Below, piece after piece: positions 12,779 through 25,300 of a stretch of DNA of 64,000 nt. Origin of the DNA: Loxodes magnus (lineage: Eukaryota; Ciliophora; Karyorelictea; Loxodida; Loxodidae); contig CAMPDV010001787.1 in assembly GCA_946699065.1 (NCBI GenBank), forward strand, positions 27,227 through 91,226, read 5' to 3'. A program made the position numbers and the translations under genes. The notes beneath the pieces were generated by a model. It made no database searches. It saw nothing but the letters and a program-made list of their open reading frames with translations, and was not told the origin of the DNA. Positions within the stretch are counted from its first letter, which is position 1; every line of letters starts with the position of its first letter.

Positions 12779-14311
12779 AAACTTAGAGATAAAAAGAAGT
12801 TATGAGTATTTAGAAAAGTGAGGAAGTAAAGTAAGAAAAGAAGATGGAATTTCAGCTTTTAGAATTACTAAAACTTAGAGATAAAAAGAAGTTATAAGTA
12901 TTTAGAAAAGTGAGGAAGTAAAGTAAGAAAAGAAGATGGAATTTCAGAATTTAGAATTACTAAAACTTAGAGATAAAAAGAAGTTATAAGTATTTAGAAA
13001 GGTGAGGAAGTAAAGTAAGAAAAGAAGATGTAATTACGGTTTTTAGAATAACTAAAACTTAGAGATAAAAAGAAGTTATAAGTATTTAGAAAAGTGAGGA
13101 AGTAAAGTAAGAAAAGAAGATGGAATTTCAGAATTTAGAATAACTAAAACTTAGAGATAAAAAGAAGTTATGAGTATTTAGAAAAGTGAGGAAGTAAAGT
13201 AAGAAAAGAAGATGGAATATCAGAATTTAGAATTACTAAAACTTAGAGATAAAAAGAAGTTATAAGTATTTAGAAAAGTGAGGAAGTAAAGTAAGAAAAG
13301 AAGATGGAATTTCAGAATTTAGAATTACTAAAACTTAGAGATAAAAAGAAGTTATAAGTATTTAGAAAAGTGAGGAAGTAAAGCAAGAAAAGAAGAAAGA
13401 ATTACAGCTTTTAGAAATACTAAAACTTAGAGATAAAAAGAAGTTATAAGTATTTAGAAAAGTGAGGAAGTAAAGTAAGAAAAGAAGAAAGAATTACAGC
13501 TTTTAGAAATACTAAAACTTAGAGATAAAAAGAAGTTATAAGTATTTAGAAAAGTAAGGAAGTAAAGTAAGAAAAGAAGAAAGAATTTCAGCATTTAGAA
13601 TTACTAAAACTTAGAGATAAAAAGAAGTTATAAGTATTTAGAAAAGTGAGGAAGTAAAGTAAGAAAAGAAGATGTAATTTCAGCTTTTAGAATAACTAAA
13701 ACTTAGAGATAAAAAGAAGTTATGAGTATTTAGAAAAGTGAGGAAGTAAAGTAAGAAAAGAAGATGGAATTTCAGCTTTTAGAATTACTAAAACTTAGAG
13801 ATAAAAAGAAGTTATAAGTATTTAGAAAAGTGAGGAAGTAAAGTAAGAAAAGATGATGTAATTACGGTTTTTAGAATAACTAAAACTTAGAGATAAAAAG
13901 AAGTTATGAGTATTTAGAAAAGTGAGGAAGTAAAGTAAGAAAAGAAGATGGAATATCAGAATTTAGAATAACTAAAACTTAGAGATAAAAAGAAGTTATG
14001 AGTATTTAGAAAAGTGAGGAAGTAAAGTAAGAAAAGAAGATGGAATTTCAGCATTTAGAATAACTAAAACTTAGAGATAAAAAGAAGTTATAAGTATTTA
14101 GAAAAGTGAGGAAGTAAAGTAAGAAAAGAAGATGGAATATCAGAATTTAGAATAACTAAAACTTAGAGATAAAAAGAAGTTATGAGTATTTAGAAAAGTG
14201 AGGAAGTAAAGTAAGAAAAGATGATGTAATTACGGTTTTTAGAATAACTAAAACTTAGAGATAAAAAGAAGTTATGAGTATTTAGAAAAGTGAGGAAGTA
14301 AAGTAAGAAAA

Positions 14312-14375
14312 GAAGATCAGAATTTAGAATTACTAAAACAGAAAAGTTTAAGAAAAGAAGAGAATTTCAATTTAG
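14312..14375 (+). repeat. Broken satellite unit
   Basis: AAGAAGATCAGAATTTAG lacks the GGAATT part of the tag. The following body is reduced to ACTAAAACAGAAAAGTTTAAG and then AAAAGAAGAGAATTTCAATTTAG, before the normal body resumes at AATAACTAAAAC. All pieces are unit-derived. Confidence 0.8.
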
Positions 14376-14454
14376 AATAACTAAAACTTAGAGATAAAAA
14401 GAAGTTATAAGTATTTAGAAAAGTGAGGAAGTAAAGTAAGAAAAGAAGATGGAA

Positions 14455-14482
14455 TATCAGAATAGAATAACTCAGAATTTCA
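14455..14482 (+). repeat. Tag duplication within a unit
   Basis: The tag reads ATATCAGAATAGAATAACTC and is followed by a second tag CAGAATTTCAGAATTTAG before the body resumes. Two tag segments lie side by side without a body between them. Confidence 0.75.
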
Positions 14483-14499
14483 GAATTTAGAATAACTAA

Positions 14500-17400
14500 A
14501 ACTTAGAGATAAAAAGAAGTTATGAGTATTTAGAAAAGTGAGGAAGTAAAGTAAGAAAAGAAGATGGAATTTCAGAATTTAGAATTACTAAAACTTAGAG
14601 ATAAAAAGAAGTTATAAGTATTTAGAAAAGTGAGGAAGTAAAGTAAGAAAAGAAGATGGAATTTCAGAATTTAGAATTACTAAAACTTAGAGATAAAAAG
14701 AAGTTATGAGTATTTAGAAAAGTGAGGAAGTTAAGTAAGAAAAGAAGATGGAATTTCAGAATTTAGAATAACTAAAACTTAGAGATAAAAAGAAGTTATG
14801 AGTATTTAGAAAAGTGAGGAAGTAAAGTAAGAAAAGAAGATGGAATATCAGAATTTAGAATAACTAAAACTTAGAGATAAAAAGAAGTTATAAGTATTTA
14901 GAAAAGTGAGGAAGTAAAGTAAGAAAAGAAGATGGAATATCAGAATTTAGAATTACTAAAACTTAGAGATAAAAAGAAGTTATAAGTATTTAGAAAAGTG
15001 AGGAAGTAAAGTAAGAAAAGAAGAAAGAATTTCAGAATTTAGAATTACTAAAACTTAGAGATAAAAAGAAGTTATAAGTATTTAGAAAAGTGAGGAAGTA
15101 AAGTAAGAAAAGAAGATGGAATTTCAGCTTTTAGAATTACTAAAACTTAGAGATAAAAAGAAGTTATAAGTATTTAGAAAAGTGAGGAAGTAAAGTAAGA
15201 AAAGAAGATGTAATTTCAGCTTTTAGAATTACTAAAACTTAGAGATAAAAAGAAGTTATAAGTATTTAGAAAAGTGAGGAAGTAAAGTAAGAAAAGAAGA
15301 TGGAATATCAGAATTTAGAATTACTAAAACTTAGAGATAAAAAGAAGTTATAAGTATTTAGAAAAGTGAGGAAGTAAAGTAAGAAAAGAAGATGGAATTT
15401 CAGAATTTAGAATTACTAAAACTTAGAGATAAAAAGAAGTTATAAGTATTTAGAAAAGTGAGGAAGTAAAGTAAGAAAAGAAGATGGAATATCAGAATTT
15501 AGAATTACTAAAACTTAGAGATAAAAAGAAGTTATAAGTATTTAGAAAAGTGAGGAAGTAAAGTAAGAAAAGAAGATGGAATATCAGAATTTAGAATTAC
15601 TAAAACTTAGAGATAAAAAGAAGTTATAAGTATTTAGAAAAGTGAGGAAGTAAAGTAAGAAAAGAAGATGGAATATCAGAATTTAGAATTACTAAAACTT
15701 AGAGATAAAAAGAAGTTATAAGTATTTAGAAAAGTGAGGAAGTAAAGTAAGAAAAGAAGATGTAATTTCAGCTTTTAGAATTACTAAAACTTAGAGATAA
15801 AAAGAAGTTATAAGTATTTAGAAAAGTGAGGAAGTAAAGTAAGAAAAGAAGATGGAATATCAGAATTTAGAATTACTAAAACTTAGAGATAAAAAGAAGT
15901 TATAAGTATTTAGAAAAGTGAGGAAGTAAAGTAAGAAAAGAAGATGGAATTTCAGCTTTTAGAATTACTAAAACTTAGAGATAAAAAGAAGTTATAAGTA
16001 TTTAGAAAAGTGAGGAAGTAAAGTAAGAAAAGAAGATGTAATTTCAGCTTTTAGAATTACTAAAACTTAGAGATAAAAAGAAGTTATAAGTATTTAGAAA
16101 AGTGAGGAAGTAAAGTAAGAAAAGAAGATGGAATATCAGAATTTAGAATTACTAAAACTTAGAGATAAAAAGAAGTTATGAGTATTTAGAAAAGTGAGGA
16201 AGTAAAGTAAGAAAAGAAGATGGAATTTCAGAATTTAGAATTACTAAAACTTAGAGATAAAAAGAAGTTATAAGTATTTAGAAAAGTGAGGAAGTAAAGT
16301 AAGAAAAGAAGATGGAATTTCAGAATTTAGAATTACTAAAACTTAGAGATAAAAAGAAGTTATGAGTATTTAGAAAAGTGAGGAAGTAAAGTAAGAAAAG
16401 AAGATGGAATATCAGAATTTAGAATTACTAAAACTTAGAGATAAAAAGAAGTTATAAGTATTTAGAAAAGTGAGGAAGTAAAGTAAGAAAAGAAGATGGA
16501 ATTTCAGAATTTAGAATTACTAAAACTTAGAGATAAAAAGAAGTTATAAGTATTTAGAAAAGTGAGGAAGTAAAGTAAGAAAAGAAGATGGAATTACAGT
16601 TTTTAGAATAACTAAAACTTAGAGATAAAAAGAAGTTATAAGTATTTAGAAAAGTGAGGAAGTAAAGTAAGAAAAGAAGATGGAATTTCAGAATTTAGAA
16701 TAACTAAAACTTAGAGATAAAAAGAAGTTATGAGTATTTAGAAAAGTGAGGAAGTAAAGTAAGAAAAGAAGATGGAATTTCAGCTTTTAGAATTACTAAA
16801 ACTTAGAGATAAAAAGAAGTTATAAGTATTTAGAAAAGTGAGGAAGTAAAGTAAGAAAAGAAGATGGAATATCAGAATTTAGAATTACTAAAACTTAGAG
16901 ATAAAAAGAAGTTATAAGTATTTAGAAAAGTGAGGAAGTAAAGTAAGAAAAGAAGATGGAATTTCAGAATTTAGAATAACTAAAACTTAGAGATAAAAAG
17001 AAGTTATAAGTATTTAGAAAAGTGAGGAAGTAAAGTAAGAAAAGAAGAAAGAATTTCAGAATTTAGAATTACTAAAACTTAGAGATAAAAAGAAGTTATA
17101 AGTATTTAGAAAAGTGAGGAAGTAAAGTAAGAAAAGAAGATGGAATATCAGAATTTAGAATTACTAAAACTTAGAGATAAAAAGAAGTTATAAGTATTTA
17201 GAAAAGTGAGGAAGTAAAGTAAGAAAAGAAGATGGAATTTCAGAATTTAGAATTACTAAAACTTAGAGATAAAAAGAAGTTATGAGTATTTAGAAAAGTG
17301 AGGAAGTAAAGTAAGAAAAGAAGATGGAATATCAGAATTTAGAATTACTAAAACTTAGAGATAAAAAGAAGTTATAAGTATTTAGAAAAGTGAGGAAGTA

Positions 17401-20400
17401 AAGTAAGAAAAGAAGATGGAATATCAGAATTTAGAATAACTAAAACTTAGAGATAAAAAGAAGTTATAAGTATTTAGAAAAGTGAGGAAGTAAAGTAAGA
17501 AAAGAAGATGGAATATCAGAATTTAGAATTACTAAAACTTAGAGATAAAAAGAAGTTATAAGTATTTAGAAAAGTGAGGAAGTTAAGTAAGAAAAGAAGA
17601 TGGAATTTCAGAATTTAGAATAACTAAAACTTAGAGATAAAAAGAAGTTATAAGTATTTAGAAAAGTGAGGAAGTAAAGTAAGAAAAGAAGATGGAATAT
17701 CAGAATTTAGAATAACTAAAACTTAGAGATAAAAAGAAGTTATAAGTATTTAGAAAAGTGAGGAAGTAAAGTAAGAAAAGAAGATGGAATATCAGAATTT
17801 AGAATTACTAAAACTTAGAGATAAAAAGAAGTTATAAGTATTTAGAAAAGTGAGGAAGTAAAGTAAGAAAAGAAGAAAGAATTTCAGAATTTAGAATTAC
17901 TAAAACTTAGAGATAAAAAGAAGTTATGAGTATTTAGAAAAGTGAGGAAGTAAAGTAAGAAAAGAAGATGGAATTTCAGCTTTTAGAATTACTAAAACTT
18001 AGAGATAAAAAGAAGTTATAAGTATTTAGAAAAGTGAGGAAGTAAAGTAAGAAAAGAAGATGTAATTTCAGCTTTTAGAATTACTAAAACTTAGAGATAA
18101 AAAGAAGTTATAAGTATTTAGAAAAGTGAGGAAGTAAAGTAAGAAAAGAAGATGGAATATCAGAATTTAGAATTACTAAAACTTAGAGATAAAAAGAAGT
18201 TATAAGTATTTAGAAAAGTGAGGAAGTAAAGTAAGAAAAGAAGATGGAATTTCAGAATTTAGAATTACTAAAACTTAGAGATAAAAAGAAGTTATAAGTA
18301 TTTAGAAAAGTGAGGAAGTAAAGTAAGAAAAGAAGATGGAATATCAGAATTTAGAATTACTAAAACTTAGAGATAAAAAGAAGTTATAAGTATTTAGAAA
18401 AGTGAGGAAGTAAAGTAAGAAAAGAAGATGGAATTTCAGAATTTAGAATAACTAAAACTTAGAGATAAAAAGAAGTTATAAGTATTTAGAAAAGTGAGGA
18501 AGTAAAGTAAGAAAAGAAGATGGAATATCAGAATTTAGAATTACTAAAACTTAGAGATAAAAAGAAGTTATAAGTATTTAGAAAAGTGAGGAAGTAAAGT
18601 AAGAAAAGAAGATGGAATTTCAGAATTTAGAATAACTAAAACTTAGAGATAAAAAGAAGTTATAAGTATTTAGAAAAGTGAGGAAGTAAAGTAAGAAAAG
18701 AAGATGGAATTTCAGAATTTAGAATTACTAAAACTTAGAGATAAAAAGAAGTTATGAGTATTTAGAAAAGTGAGGAAGTAAAGTAAGAAAAGAAGATGTA
18801 ATTTCAGCTTTTAGAATTACTAAAACTTAGAGATAAAAAGAAGTTATAAGTATTTAGAAAAGTGAGGAAGTAAAGTAAGAAAAGAAGATGGAATATCAGA
18901 ATTTAGAATTACTAAAACTTAGAGATAAAAAGAAGTTATGAGTATTTAGAAAAGTGAGGAAGTAAAGTAAGAAAAGAAGATGGAATTTCAGAATTTAGAA
19001 TTACTAAAACTTAGAGATAAAAAGAAGTTATAAGTATTTAGAAAAGTGAGGAAGTAAAGTAAGAAAAGAAGATGGAATTTCAGAATTTAGAATTACTAAA
19101 ACTTAGAGATAAAAAGAAGTTATGAGTATTTAGAAAAGTGAGGAAGTAAAGTAAGAAAAGAAGATGGAATATCAGAATTTAGAATTACTAAAACTTAGAG
19201 ATAAAAAGAAGTTATAAGTATTTAGAAAAGTGAGGAAGTAAAGTAAGAAAAGAAGATGGAATTTCAGAATTTAGAATTACTAAAACTTAGAGATAAAAAG
19301 AAGTTATAAGTATTTAGAAAAGTGAGGAAGTAAAGTAAGAAAAGAAGATGGAATTACAGTTTTTAGAATAACTAAAACTTAGAGATAAAAAGAAGTTATA
19401 AGTATTTAGAAAAGTGAGGAAGTAAAGTAAGAAAAGAAGATGGAATTTCAGAATTTAGAATAACTAAAACTTAGAGATAAAAAGAAGTTATGAGTATTTA
19501 GAAAAGTGAGGAAGTAAAGTAAGAAAAGAAGATGGAATTTCAGCTTTTAGAATTACTAAAACTTAGAGATAAAAAGAAGTTATAAGTATTTAGAAAAGTG
19601 AGGAAGTAAAGTAAGAAAAGAAGATGGAATATCAGAATTTAGAATTACTAAAACTTAGAGATAAAAAGAAGTTATAAGTATTTAGAAAAGTGAGGAAGTA
19701 AAGTAAGAAAAGAAGATGGAATTTCAGAATTTAGAATAACTAAAACTTAGAGATAAAAAGAAGTTATAAGTATTTAGAAAAGTGAGGAAGTAAAGTAAGA
19801 AAAGAAGATGGAATTTCAGAATTTAGAATTACTAAAACTTAGAGATAAAAAGAAGTTATAAGTATTTAGAAAAGTGAGGAAGTAAAGTAAGAAAAGAAGA
19901 TGGAATTTCAGAATTTAGAATTACTAAAACTTAGAGATAAAAAGAAGTTATGAGTATTTAGAAAAGTGAGGAAGTAAAGTAAGAAAAGAAGATGGAATAT
20001 CAGAATTTAGAATTACTAAAACTTAGAGATAAAAAGAAGTTATGAGTATTTAGAAAAGTGAGGAAGTTAAGTAAGAAAAGAAGATGGAATTTCAGAATTT
20101 AGAATAACTAAAACTTAGAGATAAAAAGAAGTTATGAGTATTTAGAAAAGTGAGGAAGTAAAGTAAGAAAAGAAGATGGAATATCAGAATTTAGAATAAC
20201 TAAAACTTAGAGATAAAAAGAAGTTATAAGTATTTAGAAAAGTGAGGAAGTAAAGTAAGAAAAGAAGATGGAATATCAGAATTTAGAATTACTAAAACTT
20301 AGAGATAAAAAGAAGTTATAAGTATTTAGAAAAGTGAGGAAGTTAAGTAAGAAAAGAAGATGGAATTTCAGAATTTAGAATAACTAAAACTTAGAGATAA

Positions 20401-22300
20401 AAAGAAGTTATAAGTATTTAGAAAAGTGAGGAAGTAAAGTAAGAAAAGAAGATGGAATATCAGAATTTAGAATTACTAAAACTTAGAGATAAAAAGAAGT
20501 TATAAGTATTTAGAAAAGTGAGGAAGTTAAGTAAGAAAAGAAGATGGAATTTCAGAATTTAGAATAACTAAAACTTAGAGATAAAAAGAAGTTATAAGTA
20601 TTTAGAAAAGTGAGGAAGTAAAGTAAGAAAAGAAGATGGAATATCAGAATTTAGAATAACTAAAACTTAGAGATAAAAAGAAGTTATAAGTATTTAGAAA
20701 AGTGAGGAAGTAAAGTAAGAAAAGAAGATGGAATATCAGAATTTAGAATTACTAAAACTTAGAGATAAAAAGAAGTTATAAGTATTTAGAAAAGTGAGGA
20801 AGTAAAGTAAGAAAAGAAGATGGAATATCAGAATTTAGAATTACTAAAACTTAGAGATAAAAAGAAGTTATAAGTATTTAGAAAAGTGAGGAAGTAAAGT
20901 AAGAAAAGAAGAAAGAATTTCAGAATTTAGAATTACTAAAACTTAGAGATAAAAAGAAGTTATAAGTATTTAGAAAAGTGAGGAAGTAAAGTAAGAAAAG
21001 AAGATGGAATTTCAGCTTTTAGAATTACTAAAACTTAGAGATAAAAAGAAGTTATAAGTATTTAGAAAAGTGAGGAAGTAAAGTAAGAAAAGAAGATGTA
21101 ATTTCAGCTTTTAGAATTACTAAAACTTAGAGATAAAAAGAAGTTATAAGTATTTAGAAAAGTGAGGAAGTAAAGTAAGAAAAGAAGATGGAATATCAGA
21201 ATTTAGAATTACTAAAACTTAGAGATAAAAAGAAGTTATAAGTATTTAGAAAAGTGAGGAAGTAAAGTAAGAAAAGAAGATGGAATATCAGAATTTAGAA
21301 TTACTAAAACTTAGAGATAAAAAGAAGTTATGAGTATTTAGAAAAGTGAGGAAGTAAAGTAAGAAAAGAAGATGGAATATCAGAATTTAGAATTACTAAA
21401 ACTTAGAGATAAAAAGAAGTTATAAGTATTTAGAAAAGTGAGGAAGTAAAGTAAGAAAAGAAGATGGAATATCAGAATTTAGAATTACTAAAACTTAGAG
21501 ATAAAAAGAAGTTATAAGTATTTAGAAAAGTGAGGAAGTAAAGTAAGAAAAGAAGATGGAATATCAGAATTTAGAATTACTAAAACTTAGAGATAAAAAG
21601 AAGTTATAAGTATTTAGAAAAGTGAGGAAGTAAAGTAAGAAAAGAAGATGTAATTTCAGCTTTTAGAATTACTAAAACTTAGAGATAAAAAGAAGTTATA
21701 AGTATTTAGAAAAGTGAGGAAGTAAAGTAAGAAAAGAAGATGGAATATCAGAATTTAGAATTACTAAAACTTAGAGATAAAAAGAAGTTATAAGTATTTA
21801 GAAAAGTGAGGAAGTAAAGTAAGAAAAGAAGATGGAATTTCAGCTTTTAGAATTACTAAAACTTAGAGATAAAAAGAAGTTATAAGTATTTAGAAAAGTG
21901 AGGAAGTAAAGTAAGAAAAGAAGATGTAATTTCAGCTTTTAGAATTACTAAAACTTAGAGATAAAAAGAAGTTATAAGTATTTAGAAAAGTGAGGAAGTA
22001 AAGTAAGAAAAGAAGATGGAATATCAGAATTTAGAATTACTAAAACTTAGAGATAAAAAGAAGTTATGAGTATTTAGAAAAGTGAGGAAGTAAAGTAAGA
22101 AAAGAAGATGGAATTTCAGAATTTAGAATTACTAAAACTTAGAGATAAAAAGAAGTTATAAGTATTTAGAAAAGTGAGGAAGTAAAGTAAGAAAAGAAGA
22201 TGGAATTTCAGAATTTAGAATTACTAAAACTTAGAGATAAAAAGAAGTTATGAGTATTTAGAAAAGTGAGGAAGTAAAGTAAGAAAAGAAGATGGAATAT
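14500..22300 (+). repeat. Satellite domain 4 (30- and 64-unit copied blocks)
   Basis: About 11 consecutive units at 15,990-17,040 recur with identical tag and body states 2,760 bp (30 units) downstream at 18,750-19,800; further matching segments lie at 17,395-17,700 and 20,155-20,460. A second set at about 15,000-16,380 recurs 5,888 bp (64 units) downstream at about 20,890-22,270. In that set the AAAG tag at 15,023 matches 20,911, and I saw only one differing tag among about 14 units. Neighbouring stretches at the same offset differ, so blocks of about 1 kb were copied. One unit near 22,295 has an inserted AT in its tag (GGAATATTTCAG). Confidence 0.85.
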
Positions 22301-25300
22301 TTCAGAATTTAGAATAACTAAAACTTAGAGATAAAAAGAAGTTATAAGTATTTAGAAAAGTGAGGAAGTAAAGTAAGAAAAGAAGATGGAATATCAGAAT
22401 TTAGAATTACTAAAACTTAGAGATAAAAAGAAGTTATGAGTATTTAGAAAAGTGAGGAAGTAAAGTAAGAAAAGAAGATGGAATTACAGTTTTTAGAATT
22501 ACTAAAACTTAGAGATAAAAAGAAGTTATAAGTATTTAGAAAAGTGAGGAAGTAAAGTAAGAAAAGAAGATGGAATTTCAGAATTTAGAATTACTAAAAC
22601 TTAGAGATAAAAAGAAGTTATAAGTATTTAGAAAAGTGAGGAAGTAAAGTAAGAAAAGAAGATGGAATTTCAGAATTTAGAATTACTAAAACTTAGAGAT
22701 AAAAAGAAGTTATAAGTATTTAGAAAAGTGAGGAAGTAAAGTAAGAAAAGAAGATGGAATATCAGAATTTAGAATTACTAAAACTTAGAGATAAAAAGAA
22801 GTTATAAGTATTTAGAAAAGTGAGGAAGTAAAGTAAGAAAAGAAGATGGAATATCAGAATTTAGAATTACTAAAACTTAGAGATAAAAAGAAGTTATGAG
22901 TATTTAGAAAAGTGAGGAAGTAAAGTAAGAAAAGAAGATGGAATTTCAGCTTTTAGAATTACTAAAACTTAGAGATAAAAAGAAGTTATAAGTATTTAGA
23001 AAAGTGAGGAAGTAAAGTAAGAAAAGAAGATGGAATTTCAGAATTTAGAATTACTAAAACTTAGAGATAAAAAGAAGTTATAAGTATTTAGAAAAGTGAG
23101 GAAGTAAAGTAAGAAAAGAAGATGGAATTTCAGAATTTAGAATTACTAAAACTTAGAGATAAAAAGAAGTTATAAGTATTTAGAAAAGTGAGGAAGTAAA
23201 GTAAGAAAAGAAGATGGAATTTCAGAATTTAGAATAACTAAAACTTAGAGATAAAAAGAAGTTATAAGTATTTAGAAAAGTGAGGAAGTAAAGTAAGAAA
23301 AGAAGATGGAATTACAGAATTTAGAATAACTAAAACTTAGAGATAAAAAGAAGTTATAAGTATTTAGAAAAGTGAGGAAGTAAAGTAAGAAAAGAAGATG
23401 GAATATCAGAATTTAGAATTACTAAAACTTAGAGATAAAAAGAAGTTATAAGTATTTAGAAAAGTGAGGAAGTAAAGTAAGAAAAGAAGATGGAATTTCA
23501 GAATTTAGAATTACTAAAACTTAGAGATAAAAAGAAGTTATGAGTATTTAGAAAAGTGAGGAAGTTAAGTAAGAAAAGAAGATGGAATTTCAGAATTTAG
23601 AATAACTAAAACTTAGAGATAAAAAGAAGTTATGAGTATTTAGAAAAGTGAGGAAGTAAAGTAAGAAAAGAAGATGGAATATCAGAATTTAGAATAACTA
23701 AAACTTAGAGATAAAAAGAAGTTATAAGTATTTAGAAAAGTGAGGAAGTAAAGTAAGAAAAGAAGATGGAATATCAGAATTTAGAATTACTAAAACTTAG
23801 AGATAAAAAGAAGTTATAAGTATTTAGAAAAGTGAGGAAGTAAAGTAAGAAAAGAAGATGGAATTTCAGAATTTAGAATAACTAAAACTTAGAGATAAAA
23901 AGAAGTTATAAGTATTTAGAAAAGTGAGGAAGTAAAGTAAGAAAAGAAGATGGAATATCAGAATTTAGAATTACTAAAACTTAGAGATAAAAAGAAGTTA
24001 TAAGTATTTAGAAAAGTGAGGAAGTAAAGTAAGAAAAGAAGATGGAATTTCAGAATTTAGAATTACTAAAACTTAGAGATAAAAAGAAGTTATAAGTATT
24101 TAGAAAAGTGAGGAAGTAAAGTAAGAAAAGAAGATGGAATTTCAGAATTTAGAATTACTAAAACTTAGAGATAAAAAGAAGTTATGAGTATTTAGAAAAG
24201 TGAGGAAGTAAAGTAAGAAAAGAAGATGGAATTTCAGCTTTTAGAATTACTAAAACTTAGAGATAAAAAGAAGTTATAAGTATTTAGAAAAGTGAGGAAG
24301 TAAAGTAAGAAAAGAAGATGGAATTTCAGAATTTAGAATAACTAAAACTTAGAGATAAAAAGAAGTTATAAGTATTTAGAAAAGTGAGGAAGTAAAGTAA
24401 GAAAAGAAGATGGAATTCAGAATTTAGAATTACTAAAACTTAGAGATAAAAAGAAGTTATAAGTATTTAGAAAAGTGAGGAAGTAAAGTAAGAAAAGAAG
24501 ATGGAATTACAGAATTTAGAATAACTAAAACTTAGAGATAAAAAGAAGTTATAAGTATTTAGAAAAGTGAGGAAGTAAAGTAAGAAAAGAAGATGGAATA
24601 TCAGAATTTAGAATTACTAAAACTTAGAGATAAAAAGAAGTTATAAGTATTTAGAAAAGTGAGGAAGTAAAGTAAGAAAAGAAGATGGAATTTCAGAATT
24701 TAGAATTACTAAAACTTAGAGATAAAAAGAAGTTATGAGTATTTAGAAAAGTGAGGAAGTTAAGTAAGAAAAGAAGATGGAATTTCAGAATTTAGAATAA
24801 CTAAAACTTAGAGATAAAAAGAAGTTATGAGTATTTAGAAAAGTGAGGAAGTAAAGTAAGAAAAGAAGATGGAATATCAGAATTTAGAATAACTAAAACT
24901 TAGAGATAAAAAGAAGTTATAAGTATTTAGAAAAGTGAGGAAGTAAAGTAAGAAAAGAAGATGGAATATCAGAATTTAGAATTACTAAAACTTAGAGATA
25001 AAAAGAAGTTATAAGTATTTAGAAAAGTGAGGAAGTAAAGTAAGAAAAGAAGATGGAATTTCAGAATTTAGAATAACTAAAACTTAGAGATAAAAAGAAG
25101 TTATAAGTATTTAGAAAAGTGAGGAAGTAAAGTAAGAAAAGAAGATGGAATATCAGAATTTAGAATTACTAAAACTTAGAGATAAAAAGAAGTTATAAGT
25201 ATTTAGAAAAGTGAGGAAGTAAAGTAAGAAAAGAAGATGGAATTTCAGCTTTTAGAATTACTAAAACTTAGAGATAAAAAGAAGTTATAAGTATTTAGAA

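Larger units (their letters stand above)
11890..14500 (+). repeat. Satellite domain 3, disordered
   Basis: The 92-bp register breaks several times here (12,437-12,550, 12,745-12,778, 14,312-14,375, 14,455-14,482), each break built from pieces of the unit itself. Marker variants include AGATGATGTAATTACGG (near 11,899, 13,851 and 14,219; the last two are exactly 4 units apart) and GCATTTAGAA tags near 13,583 and 14,051. Tags beginning AAAGAATTACAG occur near 13,398 and 13,488. It is the only stretch where several units are scrambled. Confidence 0.85.

Noticed and set aside
12437-14482. Transposon insertion in the disordered stretch
   Set aside because: Every piece can be matched to part of the 92-bp unit; no foreign sequence, inverted ends or coding frame is present.
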